Positions 54,296 through 64,000 of a DNA stretch of 64,000 bases are shown one piece after another. The notes beneath the pieces were generated by a model, which had not been told where the DNA came from, searched no databases, and saw nothing but the letters and a program-made list of their open reading frames with translations. The stretch's first letter is position 1; each line of letters opens with the position of its first letter. The translations under genes were made by a program, and so were the position numbers. This stretch comes from Zymoseptoria tritici IPO323 (taxonomy: Eukaryota; Ascomycota; Dothideomycetes; Mycosphaerellales; Mycosphaerellaceae), in contig NC_018209.1 in the NCBI RefSeq assembly GCF_000219625.1, positions 620,001 to 684,000 on the forward strand. The letters are read 5' to 3'.

Positions 54296-55842
54296 GGCCG
54301 CCGTCAAGGAATGTGGGTTGAAGGTTAGGATCGTAATGGCAGAACATCATCAGCCAGAGTGAATGAAAAATCGCATGAGAGGGAGTGAATGGCGAGGTAT
54401 CCAGCGAGAGTAAGGTAGTCCTCGACGGCAATGAGGAGCGACTGGAGCCCTCGAGCGAGCAACGGCGGCTGATGAAGTGCTGATATGCGCCAGGAGTCGC
54501 CCGGCCTGCGGTACGACGGATTATTGGAGCTTGGGTAGTGGGTTGGTGCAAACGGCGGCGGTGCTCAGCTCGATCTCGCCATGGATAGGGACAGTATAGC
54601 AATAGAAGTGGATGATCGGGACAGAGGGAGGGAAGCGAACGAAAGACCACGATCACCTTGTCGGTGGGATGTACTGTTGTGGACTATCCTAGACTTTCCA
54701 ATCGGCACATGCTCTATGACGGACAGTGCAGGCAAAGCATGTGAGCGGTATTAGCAATGCCATGGTAATGCCGTGCGTGAGGAATAGGTGGAGAGGTGAT
54801 GACTTGGGGGTGCAGTAGATTCTAGTCGGCTAATCGATAACACGGAAATTAAGCCCGGATGCTTCGCGTACAAGCGCAGCAGCGGGCGACGTTGGAAGCC
54901 AACCAACAATTTGACGCCTTCTCCTTTCAAACGCGGCCTTGAGATATTCGAACACGAACAGTCTTGTGCGCCGGCTGACTGCACTATAAGGAGAGTCTTC
55001 ATCCAATTGGGAGAGCTTCCCCTCAGCAATCTCACCCACCGACTTTTACTGGCAGACAGGGATGACATTCCCAGGATCTCTCCATGCCCGTTCTCAAGCC
55101 CAGTCAGCGCGCAGTCATGCCCGTGTCTCTGTTCGGTAGATGAGCCGATGCTTGCGACCAAGGAACGCAATCAACGGTGCTGCAGTAGCACGAACGAGCC
55201 AGCAAGAGTCAAGCCTCTCGATTGGTGAGGGATCGTTTGGAGAACGCGACTGACACGCGTGTGTCTGCAGCGTGCAGGATTAGAATTGCAGTAGCGTGTC
55301 TCTTGTTTCATTTCCCTCTGGACCACGAGGCGGAGACGATGAGGGTCGAGATCCGATCCGAGATTTGAATGGAACAAGAGAAGGAAGTTGGAAGCCGGCG
55401 TGCTGAGCGTTGAGTGCTGACGACTGTGTTGATCGATTCTGCGATGAGGATCGTGTACTTGTACGAGGGAGAATATACCATACAATTGCCATCAGTCACC
55501 GACCGGATTTGACTCCGCCGTGTCCGGTCTGTTTGCTGAGCTTCGTCATCTGTGCTGCTGGACACGGACACCTCACTTCAGCCGTCTTTTCCTGTGGCAT
55601 CTCACATGTGGCCACCCGTACACATCATCGACGAAACATCGCCGTCGACACAATGTCCAGCCAAGCGAATGATGCATCCCTTGTGCGAGAAGTACGGAAT
55701 GTGCATGATTGACAGTGGAGCCTCGACCTCGTAGATCAAAATCCAAGACGCCGTAGAAAGCTCGCATCGCATCGCATCTATTCACGTCCACATCAATCTC
55801 ATCAACTCAACCAAACTCATCACATCGCGAATCCATCCTCGC
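54296..55842. other. long divergent intergenic region
   Basis: 1547 bases between head-to-head genes. Many candidate regulatory hexamers are present, but none stands out; an ACGCGT occurs near 55256. Short open frames have no domain features. Confidence 0.5.
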
Positions 55843-57078
55843 ATGGCATCCAAGCTGATGCGAACAGGCTCCCATCTCATCCACAACATGCGCACATACT
55901 ACTCCTCCACCGGTAAGCCAGCACCATCCCGCGAGCAGAACAAAGAATCCGTCCGTTCGCCGGCGGATTGTTCACCACCTGTCACCTGTCATCAACCCCG
56001 TCCTTCCAACAATAGAACTCTCTCCAAACCAGCATCATCCCATCATCACCCACAGCCCTACCACCAACTCACCAAATAACCTGCCCCGACTAACGACCTC
56101 GAACCAGACCACCCCGCCCCCATCACTTCCACCACCGCCCTCCTCCTCGGCCTCCTCTACACAACCATCTACATCGCTCCCTTCTACCTCTCGCCCACCC
56201 TCCGCAGCACCTCCCTCGCCTCTCGGGACTCTCCCACCATCATCCGCGCCCGCGTCCGCGCCGTCGGCCTCTCCTGTCTGACCTCCACGCTCATCACCCT
56301 CTACGTCCTCCTCGTCCCGGGAGATGCCTCACCCAGCGATGTCCTGCGCTTACTCGGACTCTGGCCGGTGTCGCTCATCGACTGCGTCAAAGTCGTACTG
56401 CTGCTATGCGTCCTCTTCGCCGGCCCGCTGTATGAGTCCATCCTCATCGACGACGGATGGCGGGCGTGGAACGTGCAGAGTGTGAAGGATACGTTCTGGA
56501 CTACGTACCCGGCTTACCGGAATATGCTCATTGCGCCTTGGTGTGAGGAACTCGTATTTCGGTCGCTGGTTATTTCACTGTACCTCCTCGCCCAGGTTTC
56601 TCCGGCACGAATGGTGTTCCTCACGCCGTTGATCTTCGGGGCCGCGCATGTGCATCACCTCATCGACTATGTGCGGACGCATACTCCGGCAGGGCATAAG
56701 GGCGTGGTGCCACCTCTCTCGGTCCTCGCGACGGGTACGCTCATCAGCACGATCCAGCTCACGTATACGAGTCTCTTCGGCTTCTTCGCGGCGTTTGTCT
56801 TTTTGCGCACTGGGAATGTGTTCGCTTCCGTGGCGGCGCATACGTTCTGCAACTTCATGGGGCTGCCGAGGGTTTGGGGCAGGGTTGGGTTGGGCGCGTG
56901 GCCGGCAGAAGCACGGTCTGCCGATGGCGGACTTGGGCAGGATTCATGTGTGAGCTTTGGCGATGCGCCGATGGGATGGACAGTGTTGTACTACGTGTTG
57001 CTGGTGGGAGGGGCAGTGGGGTTCTATGTGTTGCTGTGGCCTTTGACGGAGAGTGGGAATGCTCTTGTGTCGTTCTGA
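55843..57078 (+). CDS. RCE1: CAAX prenyl protease 2 (type II CAAX endopeptidase)
   Basis: Exons 55843..55912 and 56108..57078 encode 346 aa. The intron is 195 bases (donor GTAAGC, branch CTAAC 10 bases before CCAG), and the phases fit, giving SSTDHPAPITSTTALLLGLL. Several helices follow. Catalytic residues are visible: EE and Arg in APWCEELVFRS (EExxxR), His in FGAAHVHH, and the HxxxN in AAHTFCNFMG. Rce1 sits in the ER membrane and removes the last three residues of farnesylated or geranylgeranylated CaaX proteins such as Ras and mating pheromone. The first exon (MASKLMRTGSHLIHNMRTY) is less conserved, and a start at the second or third Met is possible. Confidence 0.92.
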
Positions 57079-57618
57079 TCGCTTGTCGACAGCAAGATGA
57101 ATTCGAAGTCTCTGGAATCTAGCTACCGCTCGCTGCAGTGCAATGCATTCGCCGAATGAGTACGTTATGCTACCAAGCCCTCGCCATTTCGCTTTTCCGC
57201 CATGAATACTCCCACCTGCCCTTCTGGTACGCAAGTCATGGTCGGCTTGACTGCTGAGCATGCTTTCAAGCTCGCCAAGGGAAGGGAATGAACTCCTGTA
57301 TGCAATGCAGATGAAGTAAAGAGCCCATTAGGGATCGTTTCGCTCTCTGTGCTCATATTCTTGGGCGGACAGACGATCCCGAGGTCTTGTGAGCGGCAAT
57401 GTTCTTCTTTCTGCCAGGGAAGCAACCTCGTTACTTTCGTATGCTTTCTGCGAAGGCACCTCGCCTCATGCGAGACTTTTCCATCGCTGAAACCTTTCAG
57501 AATCCAATCTGAGCGGAAGCCGGAGGGTTCGATCACTGCTCATCGGTGCTCTGGCTGCCATCTCGCCTGCATCTCATCAGCACATGTCTCAACATTTCCA
57601 TCCAGATGGGAGTTTCAC
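57079..57618. other. convergent intergenic region
   Basis: 540 bases between the stop of RCE1 and the stop of SPT4, both transcribed toward it. Only 3' ends are expected. Nothing else is recognised. Confidence 0.5.
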
Positions 57619-58032
57619 TCACGGCATATAAGTGACCCCCGCACTCTCCGCCGCAACAATATAATCATCACTCAACTATCCACAAAAGTCAGCAACGAAC
57701 CCTCAACCAACTCCCTTCCCCAACCAGCTCCTCCACCGTGAAACAAACAAAGAACCGCAGGCAGTACTCACCACCCCATTCACCTTGACAGCATACATCC
57801 CTGGCACATACCCCTCCAGCCTCTGCCACTTAGCCACCCAACTCGTATTCGTATCGTTGACCTCCATAACCCCCTCGAAGACTTCGGACGTGCACTCGGC
57901 GACCACGTCGGAGGAATTGCGCATCTCGAGAAAGTGCTCGCAGTTGGGGCAGCCGTTTTTGATGAAGCGGGAGTGTGGTTGGACGAAGGAGCAGATTAGG
58001 CAGGCGCGGAGGGAGCGGGGAAGGGCGGACAT
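57619..58032 (-). CDS. SPT4: transcription elongation factor SPT4
   Basis: Exons complement(57772..58032) and complement(57619..57675) encode 105 aa, the usual Spt4 length. MSALPRSLRACLICSF carries the first zinc pair (C11, C14) and NGCPNCEHFL the second (C28, C31). The signature SDVVAECTSEVFEGVM and WVAKWQRLEGYVPGMYAVKV follow. The 96-base intron (donor GTGAGT, acceptor GTGGATAG) joins VNGV to LSDDYIVAAESAGVTYMP and a TGA, the normal end of the family; reading through gives unrelated residues. Spt4 pairs with Spt5 (DSIF) on RNA polymerase II to promote processive elongation. Its start is 388 bases from the divergent PPT1 start. Confidence 0.95.
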
Positions 58033-58419
58033 TTTGACTGAGTTGATGGGAGTTCGATGTATTGTCTTGTGGTGGGTTGAGCTGGTTTGGGTTCGTGAAA
58101 AGGGTGTCGATGGAACAAAGGACAAAGGTCTGGAATGTCGTTGTTTGAGGCACGTGCCGACGCGGGACCGGACCCCTCTCCGCTTCAAGCGGCAGGGACT
58201 CGGATGGAAATCTAGAGGTGACGATATTCCACACCCAAAGTCGACAATTCTGAAGAAGAAGATTCCCGGCTAACAACATCACATCCCCGCTGCTTGAGAT
58301 TTGATTCTCGTTGATACTCTCCGAATTGCTCCGAGCTGTTTCAATAGATTCTCCTACACGACCTCTCCTTCTCATCGCCAGCAGTCCAGAGATCTCCACC
58401 AGATCGCAGCTCGCCCACC
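58033..58419. promoter_or_regulatory. divergent promoter SPT4 / PPT1
   Basis: 387 bases shared by two head-to-head housekeeping genes. Pyrimidine-rich DNA precedes the PPT1 start (for example ctcctacacgacctctcctt near 58351). No single element stands out. Confidence 0.55.
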
Positions 58420-59964
58420 ATGGCGATCGAAGAGGTTGGTCTCGTCGTCAACACATATCCTAGCATCCACTCATACTGACTCTCACCAGGCAGTAGCCCT
58501 CAAGAACAAGGGCAATGAGCATTTCAAAGCTCGCGACTGGCCCGCAGCAGTCGACTGCTACAACCAAGCCATCAAGCTCGACCCCAATGAACCCTCATTC
58601 TACACCAACCGAGCCCAAGCACACATCAAACTCGAATCATACGGCTACGCCGTCGCGGACGCCACAAAAGCCATTGAGCTCGACTCAAACTTCGTCAAAG
58701 CATTCTACCGAAGAGCGGTCGCCAACACTGCCATTCTCAAACATGCCGATGCAATCCACGACTGGAAGGTCGTTGTGCGGAAGAACCCTGCGGACAAGAC
58801 TGCGAAGGCGCAATATGATGCGTGTCAAAAGATGGTCAAGCGGGATGCATTCCTCAAAGCGATCGAGGTAGCTGATGCACCCTCTGCCGCGGAGGGACTG
58901 GACGTGGAGAACATGACCGTGGAGGACACATACGACGGCGTCCGACTAAAGAATGAAATGACACAAGAGTTCATCGACGACATGATCCAACGCTTCAAAG
59001 ACGGCAAGAGACTCCACCGAAAATACGTCTTCCAAATCATCCTCGCCGTCAAAGACATTGTCTACAACGAAGCCACCATGGTCGAAACCCAAGTCAAATC
59101 CGACACGAAGATAACCGTCTGCGGCGACACCCACGGCCAGTACTTCGACCTCCTCGAAATCTTCCGCCTCAACGGCTTCCCCTCCGCCTCCCACGCCTAC
59201 CTCTTCAACGGTGACTTCGTCGACCGCGGGAGCTGGTCCTGCGAAATCGCCCTCCTCCTCTACGCCTACAAGTGGCTGTTCCCCTCCTCCTTCTTCCTCA
59301 ACCGCGGCAACCACGAAACCGACGACATGAATCGCATGTATGGCTTTGAAGGCGAGTGCCGCGCGAAATACAACGAGCGCGTCTTCAAACTCTTCTCGGA
59401 ATCGTTCTCCGCCCTCCCCCTCGCCACCCTAATTGGCGACAAATATCTCGTCCTCCACGGCGGCCTCTTCTCCGACGACTCCGTCACACTGGACGACATC
59501 CGCAAACTCAACCGCCACAACCAACGCCAACCAGGCCAAGCAGGTCTGATGATGGAAATGCTCTGGACGGATCCTCAAACCGAACCCGGTCGTGGTCCCT
59601 CCAAACGCGGTGTAGGCCTACAATTCGGTCCCGACGTCACGAAGCGCTTTTGCGAGAAGAACGGCCTCGAAGCGGTGATTCGCAGTCACGAGGTGCGCAT
59701 GGAGGGATACGAAGTCGAGCATGATGGACGGTGTATCACGGTTTTCTCGGCGCCGAGGTATTGTGATTCGACGGAGAACAAGGGCGCGTATATCAATATC
59801 GAGAGCGACTTGAAGCTGCAGTTTAATAAGTTTGATGCGGTGCCGCATCCGGATATTAAGCCGATGGTGAGTCCGGCATCCCGAGAAAGACACAATGAAC
59901 AGGAGACTAACACGCATTACAGGCCTACGCGAATAACGGCATGCAAGGCATGATGGGCATGTAA
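58420..59964 (+). CDS. PPT1: serine/threonine protein phosphatase PP5 type with TPR domain
   Basis: Exons 58420..58434, 58490..59866 and 59923..59964 encode 477 aa. The first exon is only 15 coding bases (MAIEE) with a GTTGGT donor; the next starts AVALKNKGNEHFKARDW, the first TPR helix. Three TPR motifs cover residues 6-110 (FYTNRAQAHIKLESYGYAV and AFYRRAVANTAI). The catalytic domain has GDTHGQ, GDFVDRG, RGNHE, HGG and SAPRYCD metal-binding blocks. The last exon adds AYANNGMQGMMGM, which resembles the PP5 C-terminus. Ppt1/PP5 is autoinhibited by its TPR domain and activated by Hsp90 and lipids; in yeast it dephosphorylates Hsp90. All splice phases fit. Confidence 0.95.
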
Positions 59965-60439
59965 AACGGATCAGCGACGACGACGGACGATACTGTGAAA
60001 ACGATGATGTGCGATGTCTGATGAGCATGAAGGGCGGGATTACACGACTTGGACATGATGCATGTGGGACGGGCGATCTAGAAGGGACTTGCTTGACATA
60101 GCGCTGGCGACGGCGGTGGGTGTCCTTTCGAAGCACGGGAGCAACGAGTGTAGGACGCGGGCAGAGCTGCAAGGAGGAGGCGGCTGCGATCCGGGGTTCT
60201 TTTGAGTCGTTGCGATGTAAAGGAACCCACCTGTTTCGCTAGCCCTCGTGGCGCCGCTCTTGTCGCCATGACTGCGCAGACGGCGAGGGTCGCACACATC
60301 GTACATAAAACCTCATACACCAAGCTCTCGGGCTCCGAAGCAAGAGACACCGACTTTCATGCTCAGAGAAATTTTCGATACTCCTGTCTATCCTCCAACC
60401 TCGACCAAACCCTCACCCGGAATCTAGGTATCTGCTCAT
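59965..60439. other. convergent intergenic region
   Basis: 475 bases between the stops of PPT1 and the mannosidase gene. Only 3' ends are expected here. Nothing else is visible. Confidence 0.5.
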
Positions 60440-62294
60440 TCACGTCCCCGCCCTCCGAAACGCATGCGCCTCGGTATTGAAAACCCACTGATCCAAACTC
60501 ACCACATCCGGCTCCGAAAACACCAAGTAAAAATACTTCAACGTCTCCGCCGTCCAGAAACTCTCCATACTATCCATTCTGACATCCCTCCCTTGCTCAT
60601 CCAACTCCGCCTGCGAGAACGTCACATCCTCCAACGCAGCATTACCCAGCGGCGTGGTCGTCGCATTGACGATCGACTGGAACATCTCCCACGCTGCGTC
60701 GAGCAGACTGGGATCGCCGGTGGTGCGGTAGAGGATGAAGACCGACTCGATGGCTTCCGGGCGGAGGATGTACCGTCGGTCGCCGATGGAGGTGAAACCT
60801 TTCGGGAGACGGTGGTGCGCGATGAGCTCGTCGATGGAGGGAGAGGAGTCCGGGTCGGAGTGGATGGTGGAGGCGATTTCGGCGCGCCATTTGGACTCGT
60901 CCCAGGGGCAGGGGGAGTCTTTGGAGTCGCACGGGGTCATGGAGAATATTTCGGGCATGATGCCCATGGGGAGGGCGCGGTAGGTGTAGATGCAGCCTTG
61001 GGTGAGTTTCTGGGCGATTTCGAGGTGGTCGGATTGTTGGAAGAGTCTGTTGAATGATTAGCACGCTGAGACTGTGTAGGGCAGGGTGGGTGGAGAGATT
61101 TGCGTACTTTCCGCCCAGCGCGAACATGCCGCCGGCGAAGCAGACAAGGTGTTGGCCTTGAGCTTCGAGTTGAGGTGGACTACCCATTTCTACGCGGACG
61201 CTGCCGGACATGAGGATGTCGGCGTTTTCGGGTGTCATTGGCTTCCAGAGGTTGTATTTGATGGCTGTCTTCATGCTTTTGGTGTAGAGCTTGGAGTACA
61301 TCTCATCAATGCCACCGAGTAGAGCGTGCATTTTTGGGAAGTACTCGTACAGACTGTCGGACATGGCTCCCAGCGTGAAGAATGTGTCTGCTGTAAAGTC
61401 GGAGTCCCGGCCGTTCACGCTGACAGGGAACATTCCGGGCAGATGAGTATCGTCTTGTTGTGCTGCGAATAGCTTCATGATCCGATGCGTGGCGTCGTAC
61501 CATCTCATGTCGCCGGTGACTTGGGATAGATGGGTGAACTCCATCGTGAGAGATCCAATCTCGGCGACTAGAACCACAGGATCGGCCTCTTGAGGTCCAT
61601 TGAGAGCTGCTTGAGGCTTCCATCGAGTGATGGGCATCCTATTGGGTGTGTCGAAGGCCTTGAGAAGCATCTCGCCGAAGTCCTTGGCCCTTTCCAACAA
61701 GCGCTTGTCAGCGCTGAGGTCGTAAGCAGCGAGGAAGCCGCCCAGATGTCGAATCGTAGTCTCAAACACATTGACGGTCTCTGTGGTCGACGTTCCCAGA
61801 TCGATGTCCATACTGGCTGTGACGGCTTCCTCGAACTCGTCTTTGAGTCCCATGATCCATAACGTATCCAGATTGTCCACCAAAGTGGCAGCCCAGCCAC
61901 CGAAGCCCTGACCATAACCCGCATGAATCGGCGTCAGCTCATCGTGCATCCACGCGTGACGTCTATACGATTTCCAGCATCGCTCAAAGGTCGCCTTGAC
62001 AGCGTGTTGTCGCTTTCTTCTGATAGCAGCATGTTCCGCGGTCTCGATTGCAAAGTCAAATTGCACTTTCGGGAGCTTCTTCGGCTTGGTGCTGGGTATC
62101 GATTGAATTTCTCTCACTGGGAAATGAACAGGAACATTGTCCCAATGGAAACGACCGTCCGTATGCTTCTGGGGGAGTTGAAAGGTACTGTCATGTCGGA
62201 TTCGAGATGTGAGTCCGTCTTGGAAATGCCATATGACCAGAAGCGTGAGAATTGCGCTGGCGGCATATGTGGCGTATCGACGCCGGGTGATCAT
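60440..62294 (-). CDS. MNS1: class I alpha-1,2-mannosidase (GH47), ER-type
   Basis: Exons complement(61108..62294) and complement(60440..61046) encode 597 aa. A short cytosolic RRRY start and one transmembrane helix (YAASAILTLLVIWHF) make a type II membrane protein. The GH47 core begins FERCWKSYRRHAWMHDELTP and includes GWAATLVDNLDTLWIMGL, FETTIRHLGGFLAAYDLS, EIGSLTMEFTHLSQVTG and, after the intron, YILRPEAIESVFILYRTTGD and ESFWTAETLKYFYLVFS. The end is VFNTEAHAFRR, where the Thr should bind the catalytic calcium; the residue after His is Ala, where I recall Pro being usual. Donor GTACGC and acceptor CAACAG join LGGK to LFQQSDHLEIAQK. The enzyme trims mannose from N-glycans and serves ER quality control. 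Confidence 0.93.
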
Positions 62295-62665
62295 GTTGAG
62301 AATGTTGAGAATGTTGTCGCCGTCTTCATGTCATTCTGTTTGATTTGATGTAATGTGTGTCTAGCAGACGATGAGGCGGATATGTCAGCTGTGAGTGAGA
62401 TGATGTTGACTCGCCGCTGACACGAGCTTGTGAAGGAGGAAATGAGGGACAAATGGGACAAAAGAGCACAGGACGGACGGACATTGTGCTATCTACTGGA
62501 GAATCGAAGGCAAGCAAGGTGGTTGTATCAGAAAGCTGGGCAAGGATGCAATGCAAAGAATGCTCGTCGTCACAAGGGTGCACGCTAGCGCGAGTGGGTC
62601 GCGTCGGTAGGCGCGTAAACCTCAAATTGAAAGTCCCAGCTCATACATCAACCATCCACAACATC
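62295..62665. promoter_or_regulatory. divergent promoter MNS1 / RFC4 with CGCGT elements
   Basis: 371 bases between head-to-head genes. Two CGCGT cores lie at 62600-62604 and 62612-62616, 50-66 bases before the RFC4 ATG. They resemble MBF sites (ACGCGT variants), which commonly control DNA-replication genes in fungi. Binding is not shown. Confidence 0.5.
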
Positions 62666-63827
62666 ATGGCGAGAGCAGAGTCATCAAAGGATGCCGAGAC
62701 CAACGGAGTCAAGGCGAACACGAGGGGTGCTCCTGCAAACTACGAGCTTCCTTGGTGAGCATACCACACTGATACCTCCTACGACACTCCTCACTAACGA
62801 TTCACAGGGTCGAGAAGTACCGCCCGGTATTCCTGGACGACATCGTCGGCAACACCGAGACCATCGAACGCCTGAAGATCATTGCAAAAGATGGAAATAT
62901 GCCTCATGTCATCATCAGTGGCATGCCTGGTATTGGAAAGACGACCTCTGTCCTCTGTCTCGCGAGACAGCTACTGGGAGATGCCTACAAAGAAGCAGTG
63001 CTGGAGCTGAACGCATCCGACGAGCGTGGAATCGACGTGGTGCGGAATCGGATCAAGGGTTTCGCACAGAAGAAAGTCACACTTCCAGCAGGACGACAAA
63101 AGATTGTGATCTTGGACGAGGCGGACAGCATGACATCTGGAGCACAACAAGCGTTGAGACGAACGATGGAGATCTACTCAGGCACAACAAGATTCGCCTT
63201 TGCTTGCAATCAGAGCAACAAGATCATTGAGCCGCTACAGTCGAGATGTGCGATCCTGCGGTATGCTCGCCTGACGGATGGACAAGTGGTGAAGCGGTTA
63301 TATCAGATCTGTCAGGCAGAAAAGGTGGAGTACAGTGACGATGGAATTGCTGCACTGGTCTTCAGTGCCGAGGGTGATATGAGACAAGCGATCAACAATT
63401 TGCAGAGTACGCATGCAGGGTTTGGCTTCGTCAATGGCGACAATGTCTTCCGTGTGGTCGATAGCCCGCATCCTATCAAGGTGCAGGCGATGATAAAGAA
63501 CTGTCAGGAGCAAAAGATTGATGATGCTCTGGACGGCTTGAAGGAGCTGTGGTGGGTGCTATGTCTCGCTCTCAGTACATCAACGTTAGCTTACATGACG
63601 ACAGGGATCTCGGCTACTCGTCGCACGACATTATCAGTACCATGTTCAAGGTCACCAAGACGATTCCCTCGCTCTCAGAGCACACCAAGCTGGAGTTCAT
63701 CCGCGAAATCGGCTTCACGCACATGCGTATATTGGAGGGCATGCAGACGTACTTGCAGCTCGCAGGGTGCGTGGCCAAGCTATGCAAGCTGAACATGAAG
63801 CCACAGCTGTTCGATCTGCCAAAGTGA
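62666..63827 (+). CDS. RFC4: replication factor C subunit 4 (clamp loader)
   Basis: Exons 62666..62754, 62808..63551 and 63605..63827 encode 351 aa. AAA+ elements: the RFC start [17 protein letters not shown], Walker [10 protein letters not shown], Walker [11 protein letters not shown], sensor 1 [10 protein letters not shown], the arginine-finger SRC in [10 protein letters not shown], and sensor 2 [11 protein letters not shown]. The third exon supplies the C-terminal collar ([18 protein letters not shown], then [17 protein letters not shown]). The sequence matches my memory of yeast Rfc4 (human RFC2) more than Rfc2, 3 or 5. With Rfc1-5 it loads PCNA on primed DNA. Donors GTGAGC and GTGGGT, acceptors with CTAAC branch; phases fit. 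The gene is complete, 173 bases before the window end. Confidence 0.96.
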
Positions 63828-64000
63828 TGAGTGAAGGGCAGACCGATGCGGACTGGCGACGATATTTGTGACATTTTAGCGTGGCGCTGGGAATGGTGAT
63901 GATCGACCTTTGTCGAGGGCAGCAATGGTGGAGACATATCGGAGCGAGAACATACAGCAACGCCAATACTGGCCTCCACTCTCGTACATATGGATTGTCT

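Noticed and set aside
57519..57535. GGGTTCGATCAC, another B-box-like string
   Set aside because: Flanks do not form a T stem and no cloverleaf can be drawn.
60642..61107. Continuation of the mannosidase frame past the intron
   Set aside because: The sequence after LGGK loses all GH47 similarity, while splicing restores it to the end.

Overview
The window is a gene-dense stretch of nuclear DNA from a filamentous ascomycete (Pezizomycotina). The clues are short GT-AG introns of about 48-80 bases with CTAAC/CTGAC-type branch points, a gene roughly every 2 kb on both strands, and fungal-specific families: Pbs2-type MAPKK, APSES MBF subunit, fungal YAT-type permease, S41 peptidase-like protein, Wwm1-like WW protein and a Ser-rich one-pass membrane protein. 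The codon and protein style suggests Dothideomycetes, but this is inference. I support 30 protein genes. I see no tRNA, rRNA, CRISPR, intact transposon or secondary-metabolite backbone gene.

Layout. 1-9.7 kb: end of a ferric reductase, a Dal5/TNA1-type MFS transporter, a GNAT acetyltransferase, a hypothetical protein, L-2-hydroxyglutarate dehydrogenase and SEC62. 10.6-16.5 kb: three consecutive plus-strand genes of acyl-CoA and one-carbon type, namely a peroxisomal-type 3-ketoacyl-CoA thiolase, acetyl-CoA hydrolase/CoA-transferase ACH1, and a MetE-like protein with a 27-base microexon. 16.6-25.6 kb: a secreted S41 peptidase-like protein, a conserved basic protein, a hexapeptide-repeat F-box-like protein and the HOG-pathway MAPKK PBS2. 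25.6-32.6 kb: the most gene-poor part, with diverged repeats, an intron-split small secreted cysteine-rich protein behind a 45-base tandem repeat, and an ECM3/PIN-like carrier. 32.6-43.5 kb: amino-acid permease, second GNAT, LYR-motif protein, MBF transcription factor, a C2H2 protein with a UPC2-like C-terminus, and a short-chain dehydrogenase. 44.3-54.3 kb: a secreted repeat protein, a small catalase-like protein, a WW-domain protein and a large Ser-rich membrane protein. 55.8-63.8 kb: a housekeeping block of RCE1, SPT4, PPT1, ER mannosidase I and RFC4.

Functional links. Most neighbours are unrelated housekeeping genes, as is usual in fungi. Two links are worth noting. The thiolase and ACH1 pair both handle acetyl-CoA. 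The MBF subunit gene and RFC4, a classical MBF target type, both carry ACGCGT/CGCGT elements close upstream. The best candidates for undescribed biology are the small secreted protein at 27.7 kb, the repeat protein at 44.4 kb whose RTPTAAFISS units follow dibasic sites, the hexapeptide-repeat protein at 21.8 kb and the C2H2/UPC2-like hybrid at 40.7 kb. Many genes become complete only after splicing. Exon coordinates were derived by matching splice sites, reading phase and family continuity.
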